Shown here piece by piece: positions 9,278 to 18,377 of a stretch of 64,000 nt of DNA; the stretch's first letter is position 1, and each line of letters starts with the position of its first letter. Source of the stretch: Eutrophocola sp964503965 (GTDB lineage: Bacteria; Pseudomonadota; Gammaproteobacteria; Pseudomonadales; Pseudohongiellaceae); assembly GCA_964503965.1 (NCBI GenBank), contig CAZDCK010000002.1:62001-126000 (forward strand), read 5' to 3'. The position numbers were made by a program, and so were the translations under genes. The notes beneath the pieces are model-generated. The model worked only from the letters and a program-made list of their open reading frames with translations. It did not search any database and was not told where the DNA came from.

Positions 9278-9847
9278 TCAGGATTTGGGAGGGGTCACTC
9301 CCGTCTGCCCCATATATTTGCCCGCACGATCCTTGTAGGTAACTGCACATTGCTCATCAGACTCATAAAACAACATCTGCGCCACGCCTTCATTGGCATA
9401 TATCTTGGCCGGCAAGGGCGTGGTGTTGGAAAATTCCAGGGTGACATGCCCTTCCCACTCAGGCTCCAGTGGGGTCACATTGACAATAATGCCGCAGCGG
9501 GCATACGTGGATTTACCCAGGCAGACGGTCAATACGTTGGAGGGAATTTTGAAATACTCTACTGTACGGGCCAATGCGAAGGAATTCGGGGGAATAACAC
9601 AGTAATCCTCGGTAATGCTTACAAAACTGGTTTCATCAAAGTTTTTCGGATCTACCACGTTGGAGGTATGGACATTGGTAAACACCTTGAACTCGTTGGC
9701 ACAACGTACATCATAACCATAGCTTGAAGTACCATAGGAAATAACACGTTTACCATCGACGTCCCTGATCTGATCAGGCTCAAACGGATCGAGCATGCCA
9801 TGTTCCTGAGCCATTCGCCGTATCCATTTATCAGACTTGATTGTCAT
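9278..9847 (-). CDS. dcd: dCTP deaminase
   Basis: Dcd converts dCTP to dUTP in thymidylate synthesis. The 189-residue protein starts MTIKSDKWIRRMAQEHGM and matches the family along its length. It includes the SYGTSSYGYDVR nucleotide-binding region, the catalytic-glutamate strand TPLEPEWEGHVTLEFSNTTP, and the C-terminal YKDRAGKYMGQTG tail that closes over the substrate. It is a stand-alone gene upstream of the ccm operon on the same strand. Confidence 0.96.
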   Translation of the reverse strand: MTIKSDKWIRRMAQEHGMLDPFEPDQIRDVDGKRVISYGTSSYGYDVRCANEFKVFTNVHTSNVVDPKNFDETSFVSITEDYCVIPPNSFALARTVEYFKIPSNVLTVCLGKSTYARCGIIVNVTPLEPEWEGHVTLEFSNTTPLPAKIYANEGVAQMLFYESDEQCAVTYKDRAGKYMGQTGVTPPKS

Positions 9848-9960
9848 GAATTTTCCTTACTGTGAAAAACCGCAAATAGTACTAGAAGCCCCGGAAAAAT
9901 ACAGCTGTCCCAAGCGATATGAGTGAATGGAAAATCAGGGTATGGATTGGGAACAATTCC

Positions 9961-9988
9961 TTTCAATTTGGCGGGATATTGCTATAAT
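9961..9988 (+). promoter_or_regulatory. Sigma70 promoter with extended -10 for the small cytochrome c
   Basis: TATAAT at 9983-9988 is preceded by TGC, forming an extended -10. A weak -35-like TTTCAA lies at 9961-9966 with a 16-bp spacer. The start site would fall near 9995, leaving about 210 nt of leader before the cytochrome ATG at 10207. This promoter accounts for part of the 359-bp gene-free stretch 9848-10206. Confidence 0.6.
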
Positions 9989-9997
9989 CGCGCACCG

Positions 9998-10125
9998 TTC
10001 AGGCAGCCTGAAACAAATTAAAAAGCAAACTCCCTGCATTCCCATGCTTTCCGGTGAACACTCCTGCTTTCAGCAGTCCGATTTCACCAGGCATTGAACC
10101 TAGGGGACACCCTTTGGTGGTGTAC
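9998..10125 (+). other. Structured 5' leader with stem-loops ahead of cytochrome c
   Basis: The leader RNA contains a hairpin at the predicted start (TTCAGG / CCTGAA, about 9999-10013). A nested hairpin follows, with outer stem GGTGAA 10053-10058 / TTCACC 10083-10088 and inner stem CTGC 10064-10067 / GCAG 10073-10076. A possible third pairs ACACC with GGTGT just downstream. I recognise no known riboswitch class. The function is unknown; RNA stability or translational control are the simplest ideas. Confidence 0.35.
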
Positions 10126-10206
10126 GTTTCAACAAGAGTTCAGCTGTTGTTCAGTTAAACCACGATTAAATTGAATACAAGACAATCTCATAACAGGAGT
10201 GACCCC

Positions 10207-10551
10207 ATGAAGTTGAAAGCAACAGTTGCCATAGCATTTGTATCCCTGTTTGCTGCTTTCTCATCCAGCGTTTTTGCTGCCGGTGATGCAGAACGCGGCA
10301 AAGCATTTTATGCCACTTGCGGCGCATGCCATGGCGCCAACGGAGAAGGTATGGAAGCACTGAATGCCCCTTCCCTGGCCGGACAGGAAGAATGGTATGT
10401 CGTTCGTCAGCTGCAGAATTTCAAAAATGGAATCCGCGGTACAAACCCGAAAGACACCTACGGTATGCAGATGGCTCCAATGGCTATGACCCTGCCAAAT
10501 GACCAGGCTATCGAAGATGTTGCCGCTTACATCAATTCTCTTGGCAACTAA
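10207..10551 (+). CDS. Periplasmic class I cytochrome c
   Basis: This 114-residue exported monohaem cytochrome c has a signal peptide ending near Ala25, the haem motif CGACH (Cys38, Cys41, His42) and a methionine-rich loop around residues 87-94 that should give the distal ligand. It resembles the cytochrome c4/c5-like carriers that take electrons to terminal oxidases. The ATG at 10207 is chosen because AGGAG ends seven bases upstream and it begins the signal peptide. An upstream in-frame start at 10171 would only add a hydrophilic prefix. It is monocistronic between its own promoter and terminator. Confidence 0.9.
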   Translation: MKLKATVAIAFVSLFAAFSSSVFAAGDAERGKAFYATCGACHGANGEGMEALNAPSLAGQEEWYVVRQLQNFKNGIRGTNPKDTYGMQMAPMAMTLPNDQAIEDVAAYINSLGN

Positions 10552-10570
10552 AACAGCCATGTTTTGAAAA

Positions 10571-10597
10571 AACCCGGCCCAGGCCGGGTTTTTTTAT
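10571..10597 (+). terminator. Rho-independent terminator after cytochrome c
   Basis: The inverted repeat AACCCGGCC / GGCCGGGTT (10571-10579 and 10582-10590) runs straight into a T tract. It lies 19 bp after the cytochrome stop and ahead of the convergent recJ gene. Confidence 0.9.
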
Positions 10598-10665
10598 GGC
10601 GATTTTTCAGGGAATCCCGGGATCAATTGCCCTTCCCGGATATACCTCTCTGTTACCAGTGACTG

Positions 10666-12405
10666 TCAGTGTGCCTTGTAATCCACTATGTGCTCCACCA
10701 TCAACTGGGGATTAACATGCCCCCTGAACTCGTTGACATCAAGACGATATACCAGCGACAGTCGACTTAATTCAGCTTCCCTGATTTGTTCTTCCACATT
10801 AAACGCGATCCCATCAATCAGCTCATCGGAACCGGGAAGCTGCAGAGTCAGCTTGAGGTGCTTTGCACCGACAACACGGCTGCTGATCACACTAAACTCA
10901 CCGAGGAATACCGGCTCCGGAAAATGCTGCCCCCAGGGGCCAGATTCACGAAGCACAGCGGCAAACTCAAGCGTCAGGCAATCGTTACCCAGTTCACCAT
11001 CCACCAGGCAGACCTGTTTCAGGTCATCACTGTCGACTACTTGCTGAAGAACCTGCTCAAAAGCTACAGAAAATGCCTCAAAATGCGCTCTATGGATGGA
11101 CATGCCTGCCGCCATGGCATGTCCTCCAAAATGAGAAAGGATATTCGGATGGGTTGTGGCAAGCAGATCCAGGGCATCACGGATATGTAACCCTTCAACG
11201 GACCGGGCAGAGCCCTTGATCAGGGGGTTACCCCCGACATCCATACCCGCATCGGCAAAAACAATACAGGGTCGGTGATACCTTTCCTTTATACGTGACG
11301 CCAGTATGCCGATAACTCCCTGGTGCCAGCCGGGGTCATAAAGACATATTCCCAGTTGATCCGGATCCACAACATCCAGATGGCTGAGAGCCTCCAGTGC
11401 CTGGGCCTGCATATCCTGTTCTATTTGTCGCCTGTCGCGATTCATGCCATCAAGTACAAGAGCCATGTCCCTGGCTTTGGAAGTATTATCTTCCATAAGG
11501 CAATGGATACCGAAAGACATGTCATCCAGCCTCCCTGCTGCATTAAGGCGGGGACCGGCGGCAAAGCCCAGATCACTGGCTACTACTCTGGACGGATCTC
11601 TTCCTGCAACGTCCAGCAACATCCTGATGCCTGGACGCCCCTTACCACTACGTATAATACCCAGACCATATTTCACCAGGCGCCGGTTGTTCTGGTCCAG
11701 GGGAACAACGTCAGCTACTGTGCCTAACGCTACCAGATCCAGGAATATAGCCATGTTAGGTTCCTGTATATGCCTGCTGCCAAACCAGTCTCGTTGGCGT
11801 AACTCCTTCCTCAAAGCGCACATCACATAGAAAACCACTCCGACACCGGCCAGAGACTTGCTCGGAAAATCACAGCCGGGCTGGTTGGGATTCACAATGC
11901 AGCTGGCATCAGGAAGAGTTTCCGCGGGAAGATGATGATCAGTCACAAGCACATCAATACCAGCCTTCCGTGCTTGGATTACTCCACTGTGACTGGCAAT
12001 TCCGTTGTCTACAGTCACTATCAGGTCCGGTGATGATTGCTGCGCAACCGCGACTATTTCCGGGGTCAGGCCATAACCATACTCGAAACGGTTGGGCACC
12101 AGGAAATCTGCTTGGGTATAGCCCATTGCCTTGAGCACCAGAAGGAACAGGGCACAACTGGTCGCGCCATCGGCGTCAAAATCACCGACCACCAGAATCT
12201 TGCAGCCTTTCTCCATGGCATTAGCCAGAAGTACAGCGGCTTCATGGGAGTGCTTCAGGGCGTCCGGAGGCAGTAGGTCAGCCAGATCAAGTCGAAGCTG
12301 TTCTGGAGTAACGACTCCCCTGGCGGCGTAGATAGACTTCAGGACCGGATGAATGGAATCATCCAGAGTGGTTTCGTGATCTGAATGTCGTTGCTTGATT
12401 TCCAT
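10666..12405 (-). CDS. recJ: Single-stranded-DNA exonuclease RecJ
   Basis: RecJ is a 5'-3' exonuclease for single-stranded DNA acting in recombination and mismatch repair. The 579-residue protein has the DHH phosphoesterase motifs DFDADG (75-80), TVDNG and DHHLP (156-160), and the DHHA1 motif GGHAMAAGM. A C-terminal OB-like domain follows. Length matches E. coli RecJ (577). It follows the acyl-CoA ligase by only 3 bp, so the two are probably co-transcribed. In pseudomonads recJ sits near thrC, as here. Confidence 0.96.
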   Translation of the reverse strand: MEIKQRHSDHETTLDDSIHPVLKSIYAARGVVTPEQLRLDLADLLPPDALKHSHEAAVLLANAMEKGCKILVVGDFDADGATSCALFLLVLKAMGYTQADFLVPNRFEYGYGLTPEIVAVAQQSSPDLIVTVDNGIASHSGVIQARKAGIDVLVTDHHLPAETLPDASCIVNPNQPGCDFPSKSLAGVGVVFYVMCALRKELRQRDWFGSRHIQEPNMAIFLDLVALGTVADVVPLDQNNRRLVKYGLGIIRSGKGRPGIRMLLDVAGRDPSRVVASDLGFAAGPRLNAAGRLDDMSFGIHCLMEDNTSKARDMALVLDGMNRDRRQIEQDMQAQALEALSHLDVVDPDQLGICLYDPGWHQGVIGILASRIKERYHRPCIVFADAGMDVGGNPLIKGSARSVEGLHIRDALDLLATTHPNILSHFGGHAMAAGMSIHRAHFEAFSVAFEQVLQQVVDSDDLKQVCLVDGELGNDCLTLEFAAVLRESGPWGQHFPEPVFLGEFSVISSRVVGAKHLKLTLQLPGSDELIDGIAFNVEEQIREAELSRLSLVYRLDVNEFRGHVNPQLMVEHIVDYKAH

Positions 12406-12408
12406 GGA

Positions 12409-14079
12409 TCAGGCTAACTGGTCATCGCGCAGCTGACGACGTAGCACCTTACCGATATTTGATCTGGGAAGCGCTGATCTGAATTCGACTTTCCTTGGTA
12501 CCTTGTAGGGCGTCAGCCCCTGTCGGCAAAACTGGATAACCTCATCTTCGGTCAGGTCAGGATTGTCTGAAATAACAAACAGTTTCACATATTCACCCTC
12601 TTCTACAGGAACTCCAATGGCAGCGACTTCCCGTATATCCGGATGACTGCTGGCATGGGCTTCCACCTCTGCAGGATAGACATTGAACCCGGACACCAGA
12701 ATAAGGTCCTTGATGCGATCAATCACGGCCAGATAGCCATCCTCATCAAGAATGCCGATATCACCGGTTTTCAACCAACCATCTTCGCTCAACACTGCAC
12801 GGGTCTCTTCGGGTTTATTCCAGTAACCCATCATGACCTGTGGCCCCCTCACCTGGATTTCCCCGGCCAGACCTGCCGATAACGGCTTCCCATCTTCATC
12901 AACTATCCTGAGCTCAGTCCACAGGGTGTTCTTCCCTATTTTTCCCTCTCTGTAATCCTCATATTTCCCACTCGCCACCAGTGGTGAAGTTTCTGTCAAG
13001 CCGTACCCTTCGAGAATCCTGCATCCGGTCAGTTTTTCCCAGCGACGGGCTGTGCTTACAGAAAGGGCCATGCCACCTGACGTGCATACCGTCAGATGGG
13101 AGAAGTCCAGTTCCCTGAACTCGGGATGCTTGCATAGCACATGAAAAAGCGTTCCTACGCCTACAAATCCCCTGATCTTCCTATGCCTGATAGCTTGTAC
13201 CAACCTGTCAGTATTTCTCGGGTCTGGAATTAGCACACCATGATATCCCCTGTAGATGGAATAAAGCAGATTCATGGTAAAGGCATAGATATGATAGAAA
13301 GGCAGTGGTGCTACAACGATACTGCCTGGCGGTGTATCACGGGATGCTATAACACTGTCCACCTGTTTGAGATTGGCTATCAGGTTGTCATGGGTGAGCA
13401 TTGCACCCTTGGCTTTTCCTGTCGTACCCCCGGTGTATTGAATAACAGCAATATCCTTTCCGTCCGCTCCCGGCGTTGCCTCGTTCTCAAAGACCTGGTT
13501 GCTGAACTGGTCTAGCAGTTTTTTCCCTCGGCGTAGAACACGTCCAAATGTCATTTTGCCGGAGAAGACAAAAGGCTCCCTATTCCTGTTGCTAATGAAT
13601 TTCCTGATCCTGTAAAGACTTCCAAGGTGCCAGGGATGGAGATCTGCTGCCCCCGTTACTATGACTTTTTCAACGCTGGTGTTGCGAAGAATTCGACTGG
13701 TCACTGGCAGGACATCTTCCAGAATCAGCAGGACCCTGGCACCTGAATCACGAAGCTGGAACTCAGTCTCGCCAGCAGTATAGAGTGGATTAATATTCAC
13801 CACGACCATGCCGGCCTTGATAACACCAAGTATCGCTACAGGGTATTGCAACAGGTTGGGCATCTGGATAGCCACCCTGTCTCCAGGCACAAGCGTGGAG
13901 TCCCTGAGTAGCCAGGCTGCAAACTTGTCGCTGAGTTCTGCCAGTTCACGGAAGGTCAGCTCTGCCCCTTCACAAGTGAATGCTGTCAGCAAAGCATTAG
14001 AGATACATGCCTGAATAAGGACATCCTGCAAGGGCTTTGGAGAATCAGGTGATTCGAGGGGTTGATAACTCACATCCAT
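12409..14079 (-). CDS. Long-chain fatty-acid-CoA ligase (FadD-like)
   Basis: This AMP-forming acyl-CoA synthetase activates fatty acids for degradation or lipid synthesis. The 556-residue protein has the P-loop IQYTGGTTGKAKGA, the A4/A5 region EGYGLTETSPL, the hinge motif GWLKTGDIG and the C-terminal IKDLILVSGFNVYPAEVE. The last is the consensus of long-chain ligases, and the length is close to E. coli FadD (561). It is divergent from the protease at 14366, and the region between carries tandem 12-bp repeats. Exact chain-length preference cannot be read. Confidence 0.88.
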   Translation of the reverse strand: MDVSYQPLESPDSPKPLQDVLIQACISNALLTAFTCEGAELTFRELAELSDKFAAWLLRDSTLVPGDRVAIQMPNLLQYPVAILGVIKAGMVVVNINPLYTAGETEFQLRDSGARVLLILEDVLPVTSRILRNTSVEKVIVTGAADLHPWHLGSLYRIRKFISNRNREPFVFSGKMTFGRVLRRGKKLLDQFSNQVFENEATPGADGKDIAVIQYTGGTTGKAKGAMLTHDNLIANLKQVDSVIASRDTPPGSIVVAPLPFYHIYAFTMNLLYSIYRGYHGVLIPDPRNTDRLVQAIRHRKIRGFVGVGTLFHVLCKHPEFRELDFSHLTVCTSGGMALSVSTARRWEKLTGCRILEGYGLTETSPLVASGKYEDYREGKIGKNTLWTELRIVDEDGKPLSAGLAGEIQVRGPQVMMGYWNKPEETRAVLSEDGWLKTGDIGILDEDGYLAVIDRIKDLILVSGFNVYPAEVEAHASSHPDIREVAAIGVPVEEGEYVKLFVISDNPDLTEDEVIQFCRQGLTPYKVPRKVEFRSALPRSNIGKVLRRQLRDDQLA

Positions 14080-14162
14080 GTCCCTATCTAGACAGAAGCG
14101 TCAGGCAAGTTGCAGCCGCTTCGGAAAGCAACACTGACAGTGATATCTGGATCAATTTTTTC

Positions 14163-14210
14163 ACTTTTCAGGTGATTATTCAGGTAATTATTCAGGTAAT
14201 AAATCAGATG
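14163..14210. repeat. Four imperfect 12-bp tandem repeats in a divergent promoter region
   Basis: Four consecutive 12-mers occupy 14163-14210: ACTTTTCAGGTG, ATTATTCAGGTA (twice, identical) and ATAAATCAGATG. The shared core is TTCAGGT or TCAGAT every 12 bp, just over one helical turn. The array lies between the divergent acyl-CoA ligase (start 14079) and the protease (start 14366), where regulator binding sites would be expected. No known operator was recognised. Confidence 0.6.
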
Positions 14211-14365
14211 ATAATTTTTTCGGCTGTATCAGCAAATAGCTCAATGTTGTCCAGGGACAGTATAAAATCGCTATGGCCACGTGGACGGAACTTATCTCCT
14301 TCCCACGGGACTAACCCAATGACAGCAACCATCACCAATCTGAAATCAGTATGACAGGTTAGACC

Positions 14366-15439
14366 ATGAAACTTAAAAACGGAATTGGAATTTTTCTCTT
14401 TTTTGTCTGTGGACTGGTCTCTCTCCTCTTGCCGTCCATTCAGGCCAGTTCAGCAGATTACCTCAGCTTCCAGACAGAAGACGAAGGAAACACTATTGAG
14501 ATATTCAAGAAAGCCAGTCCCTCTGTGGTATTTGTTACCAACAATGCCTATCGGCGGACAGGGATTTTCTCACTGAACATCCAGGAAATACCCCAGGGCA
14601 CTGGCACCGGATTTGTCTGGGATGAAAGTGGACTCATCGTCACCAATGATCATGTCATCCAGGGAGCAGACAGGGTGACCATTACCTTGCAGGACCAAAG
14701 CACCTGGGATGCAGAGTTGATAGGCAGAGCGCCTGACAAGGACCTGGCCCTGTTGAGGGTGGATGCACCCAGTGACCTTCTCCATCCGCTGCCACTTGGT
14801 GATTCAGGCCAACTGGAAGTAGGCCGTAAAGTATTAGCCATAGGCAACCCTTTTGGCCTGGATACCACGTTAACCGTGGGGGTCGTCAGCGCTCTAGGCC
14901 GGGAAATCAATTCCATGACCAACCGGACCATCAGGGATGTCATCCAGACCGACGCTGCCATCAATCCGGGTAACTCAGGTGGTCCGTTGCTGAATTCCCT
15001 TGGCCAGCTTATCGGCGTGAATTCCCAGACTATCAACCCGAATAACGGGTCTGGTATCGGCTTTGCCATCCCGGTAAATACTGTTCGAAAAATTGTACCC
15101 CAGCTGTTGGAATATGGTCAGGAAGTCAGGCCATTGCTAGGCATTAGAAACACACCGGATAATTGGGCTCGTCAGAGAGGCATCAGTGGATTACCCATAA
15201 TCTCTGTCACTAAAGGCATGCCGGCAGAACGCGCTGGCCTGACTGGTTTTCGCCAGAACCAGCGTGGCGAAATTTTTCTGGGCGACATCATCCAGGAAAT
15301 AGACGGCCAGCCTGTCCTTTCCCAGGATGATTTACTGAACATTCTGGAACAGCACCAACCCGGCGACATCGTAACAGTGGTTACCCTGAGGGGAAATAAA
15401 TCCCTTGAGTTTGAAGTGGAATTGGCTCCACCTGGCTAG
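14366..15439 (+). CDS. Deg/HtrA-family serine protease with one PDZ domain (Deg1-like)
   Basis: This 357-residue envelope protease has an N-terminal hydrophobic segment (residues 7-27, signal or anchor) and a trypsin-like domain with catalytic His96 (TNDHV), Asp126 (DKDLALL) and Ser204 (GNSGGP). A single PDZ domain spans about 255-350. Size matches DegS. The wording around the active site (VPQG-type loop IQEIPQGTGTGFVWD, and AIGNPFGLDTTLTVGV) is closer to cyanobacterial and plastid Deg1 than to E. coli DegS. It should cleave misfolded periplasmic proteins; a DegS role in sigmaE signalling is possible but not shown. Confidence 0.88.
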   Translation: MKLKNGIGIFLFFVCGLVSLLLPSIQASSADYLSFQTEDEGNTIEIFKKASPSVVFVTNNAYRRTGIFSLNIQEIPQGTGTGFVWDESGLIVTNDHVIQGADRVTITLQDQSTWDAELIGRAPDKDLALLRVDAPSDLLHPLPLGDSGQLEVGRKVLAIGNPFGLDTTLTVGVVSALGREINSMTNRTIRDVIQTDAAINPGNSGGPLLNSLGQLIGVNSQTINPNNGSGIGFAIPVNTVRKIVPQLLEYGQEVRPLLGIRNTPDNWARQRGISGLPIISVTKGMPAERAGLTGFRQNQRGEIFLGDIIQEIDGQPVLSQDDLLNILEQHQPGDIVTVVTLRGNKSLEFEVELAPPG

Positions 15440-15463
15440 GGCACACGAAAAGATACTGTTTGC

Positions 15464-16852
15464 TTACAGGGTTTTACTTATGTAGTTGGTGACAGCCTCC
15501 AGGCTCGCAGGAAGAATGGTAATCCGCTCTTCCCTTTTCATCAGGTCAGACAGATGGTCAGGTAATACGGGAGTTTTCAGCCCCGCCTTTTCAATAGCAT
15601 CAGCGAATTTGGCCGGATGTGCGGTAGCAAGACAGACCACCGGATTCGGATTATCTGCACAGCAAACCCTCGCCGCTTTCACACCCGTAGCGGTATGGGG
15701 GTCAAGCAGGTAACTGTAATTGTCATGAACTTCCCGAATCGTGGCACAGGTGGTTTCATCATCGACGCGACAACTATCGAATACCGCCCTGGCACTTTCC
15801 CATTCCTGATCAGAAACATGCTGAACATTGCGGCCGAGTCCTGTCACAAAAGATGATACCCTGGCAGTATCCCCACCAAAAAGATCAAATAGATAGCGCT
15901 CGAAATTACTGGATACCATGATATCCATGCTGGGAGAGAGACTGGGCTCAAGCTTTCCAAGGCTGTACTGGTTGTTGCTCATGAAGCGATGCAGGATGTC
16001 ATTCTTGTTGGTAGCTATAATCAGCCTGTCGACAGGTAACCCCATCTGCCTGGCCAGATATCCGGCATAAATATCACCGAAATTGCCTGTTGGTACGGAG
16101 AATGACACCGGAGATTCTGCCCCATTAATTTTCAGCGCGGCATAAAAATAGTAGACAATCTGGGCCATGATTCTCGAGAAGTTAATAGAGTTTACGGCAA
16201 CCAGTTGGTAGCCCTCCGGCAGAAAGGACTGATCCGCAAAGGCCGTCTTGACGATGTTCTGGCAGTCATCAAAATTACCTTCAATAGCCAGACTGTTTAC
16301 ATTGTCCCCGGGGACTGTCGTCATCTGCCTGCGCTGGACCTCTGACACCCTGTTATGAGGGTACAGGATATACATATCCACATACTCACCATGCCGGCAT
16401 CCTTCCAATGCAGCTGAGCCTGTATCACCGGAAGTCGCACCAAGTATTGCCACTCGCTGCCGACGTTTCTCCAGGAAATAGTTGAGCAGGCGCCCCAGCA
16501 GCTGTAACGCAAAATCCTTGAATGCCAGCGTCGGGCCATGAAACAGCTCCAGAATATATTCTCCGTCATCCAGGGCATGCAATGGGGCTACAGCAGGATT
16601 AGAGAACACAGCATAGGTTTCATTAACAATGGTTCTCAGGTCTTCTTCCGGCATTGAATCGGCCACATACAGCCGGGTAATTTCAAAGGCCAGAGCGGCA
16701 TAATCCAGCTCCTTCCATGCACGTAGTTGATCCGGGGTCACCTGTGGCACAGACTCTGGAATATAGAGTCCCCCATCTGGTGCCAGGCCGGTCAGCAGAA
16801 CTTCCTCAAAATTCTGGGCCGGGCATTGTCCACGAGTGCTGATATATTTCAC
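15464..16852 (-). CDS. thrC: Threonine synthase
   Basis: ThrC converts O-phosphohomoserine to threonine with PLP. The 462-residue protein begins MKYISTRG, has the family signature LELFHGPTLAFKDFALQ with the PLP lysine, and ATSGDTGSAALEG for phosphate binding. Length fits the gammaproteobacterial long form. The start is a GTG at 16852 with AAGGA seven bases upstream. It lies 106 bp after hom on the same strand, as in the pseudomonad dsbC-hom-thrC order, and converges on the protease gene with 24 bp between stops. Confidence 0.96.
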   Translation of the reverse strand: MKYISTRGQCPAQNFEEVLLTGLAPDGGLYIPESVPQVTPDQLRAWKELDYAALAFEITRLYVADSMPEEDLRTIVNETYAVFSNPAVAPLHALDDGEYILELFHGPTLAFKDFALQLLGRLLNYFLEKRRQRVAILGATSGDTGSAALEGCRHGEYVDMYILYPHNRVSEVQRRQMTTVPGDNVNSLAIEGNFDDCQNIVKTAFADQSFLPEGYQLVAVNSINFSRIMAQIVYYFYAALKINGAESPVSFSVPTGNFGDIYAGYLARQMGLPVDRLIIATNKNDILHRFMSNNQYSLGKLEPSLSPSMDIMVSSNFERYLFDLFGGDTARVSSFVTGLGRNVQHVSDQEWESARAVFDSCRVDDETTCATIREVHDNYSYLLDPHTATGVKAARVCCADNPNPVVCLATAHPAKFADAIEKAGLKTPVLPDHLSDLMKREERITILPASLEAVTNYISKTL

Positions 16853-16958
16853 TGGTCTATCCTTGGGCGCTGACTGCGTCTTTTTTCTATTATCAGTTAA
16901 TCAGTAGATACTATATTTTATTTTCGAACTTCTTTTACCGGACTGGCTTTACCGACTA

Positions 16959-18266
16959 TCACTCAAGACGATCCGTGCGAATCCTGGCCACCTGACCATC
17001 CACGGCATCCAGGCTTTCAATATTCGCAATGGCCTTGTCCATGATTGCTTCACGTATTTCATCGGTCAGGATAATGACTGAAAGTACCTGTTCTGCATCA
17101 TGGTCCCGGGGTTCTTTCTGGATCACCGCTTCAATATTGATACTGTGATCACCAAGAATCTCGGTTATATCAGACAGCACGCCGGCCCGGTCCCGTGCCT
17201 GTATACGCAGATAATAACCACTAGTTATTTCACTCACAGGAAGGACTTCAGTGTCAGCGAGGGTATCCTCCTGGAATGCCAATGCCGGGACCGCATTCTC
17301 AGGACAGTCAATCAGCCTCGCCACATCAATCACATCGGCCACAACGGCAGATGCCGTTGGCAAGTCTCCGGCTCCTGCTCCGCAATACATGGTCGGCCCT
17401 ACAGCATTTCCCTGGACCATGACAGAATTCATGACGCCATTCACACTGGCTATCAGGTTCTTTTCCGGAATCAACGTCGGATGCACACGCAGCTCAATGC
17501 CCACCCCGGTTTTCCTGGCGATGCCCAGGTGCTTGATTCGATAACCCAGTTCATCCGCATAACGAATATCTTCAATCGTGATATTGCTGATTCCCTCTGT
17601 ATAGGCCCGTTCAAACTGCAAGGGAATACCAAAGGCGATTGAAGCAAGGATAGTCAGCTTGTGGGCCGCATCTATTCCTTCAACATCAAAGGTGGGATCC
17701 GCCTCGGCATAGCCGAGCTCTTGGGCCTTTATGAGCACATCGTTAAAATCACTCCCCTTCTCCCGCATCTCCGTGAGAATGAAATTGCCTGTACCATTAA
17801 TGATCCCGGCAATCCACTCGATGGAGTTCGCAGACAACCCTTCTCGCACTGACTTGATGATGGGAATGCCACCGGCTACGGCTGCCTCATAAGCGACGAT
17901 GACGTTTTGCTGACGCGCTGCTTCAAATATCTCGTTGCCATGAATGGCAATCAGGGCTTTATTGGCTGTCACTACATGCTTGCCATTGGCAATCGAACGC
18001 ATCACCAGTTCCCTGGCGACAGTATCTCCACCAATGAGTTCAAGCACGATATCAACGTCAGGATCCTCAGCAACAGCAAGAACATCCTGGCTGACCCTGA
18101 CCTCTCCTACTTCCTGATACTCCTTGATACTGCGAGTACCGATATGGACAACCTTGATCTCGCGGCCGGTACGTCTGGTGATTTCTTCACCATTGTTTTT
18201 GAGAACAGAGAAACTGCCATAGCCAACAGTACCAAGTCCGCAGATTCCAATATTGATGCTTTTCAA
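16959..18266 (-). CDS. hom: Homoserine dehydrogenase
   Basis: Hom reduces aspartate semialdehyde to homoserine with NAD(P)H. It has the Rossmann motif GICGLGTVGYG at the N-terminus, the catalytic domain with GIINGTGNFIL and AEADPTFDVEG, and a C-terminal ACT domain for feedback control (from about residue 350). This is the monofunctional form without aspartokinase. I chose the TTG at 18266 (435 residues) because GGAG lies seven bases upstream and the protein then begins like pseudomonad Hom. An upstream TTG at 18284 would add six residues. Confidence 0.95.
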   Translation of the reverse strand: MKSINIGICGLGTVGYGSFSVLKNNGEEITRRTGREIKVVHIGTRSIKEYQEVGEVRVSQDVLAVAEDPDVDIVLELIGGDTVARELVMRSIANGKHVVTANKALIAIHGNEIFEAARQQNVIVAYEAAVAGGIPIIKSVREGLSANSIEWIAGIINGTGNFILTEMREKGSDFNDVLIKAQELGYAEADPTFDVEGIDAAHKLTILASIAFGIPLQFERAYTEGISNITIEDIRYADELGYRIKHLGIARKTGVGIELRVHPTLIPEKNLIASVNGVMNSVMVQGNAVGPTMYCGAGAGDLPTASAVVADVIDVARLIDCPENAVPALAFQEDTLADTEVLPVSEITSGYYLRIQARDRAGVLSDITEILGDHSINIEAVIQKEPRDHDAEQVLSVIILTDEIREAIMDKAIANIESLDAVDGQVARIRTDRLE

Positions 18267-18377
18267 AACACAACTCCGGCACAACCATCATGTGTGGCGG
18301 TTGTGCGTTCAAAAAAAGGGCTAAGTATACGTTGCCTGTGTAGTTGCAATCCATTCGGATTGCCTCTCAGGCATGGA

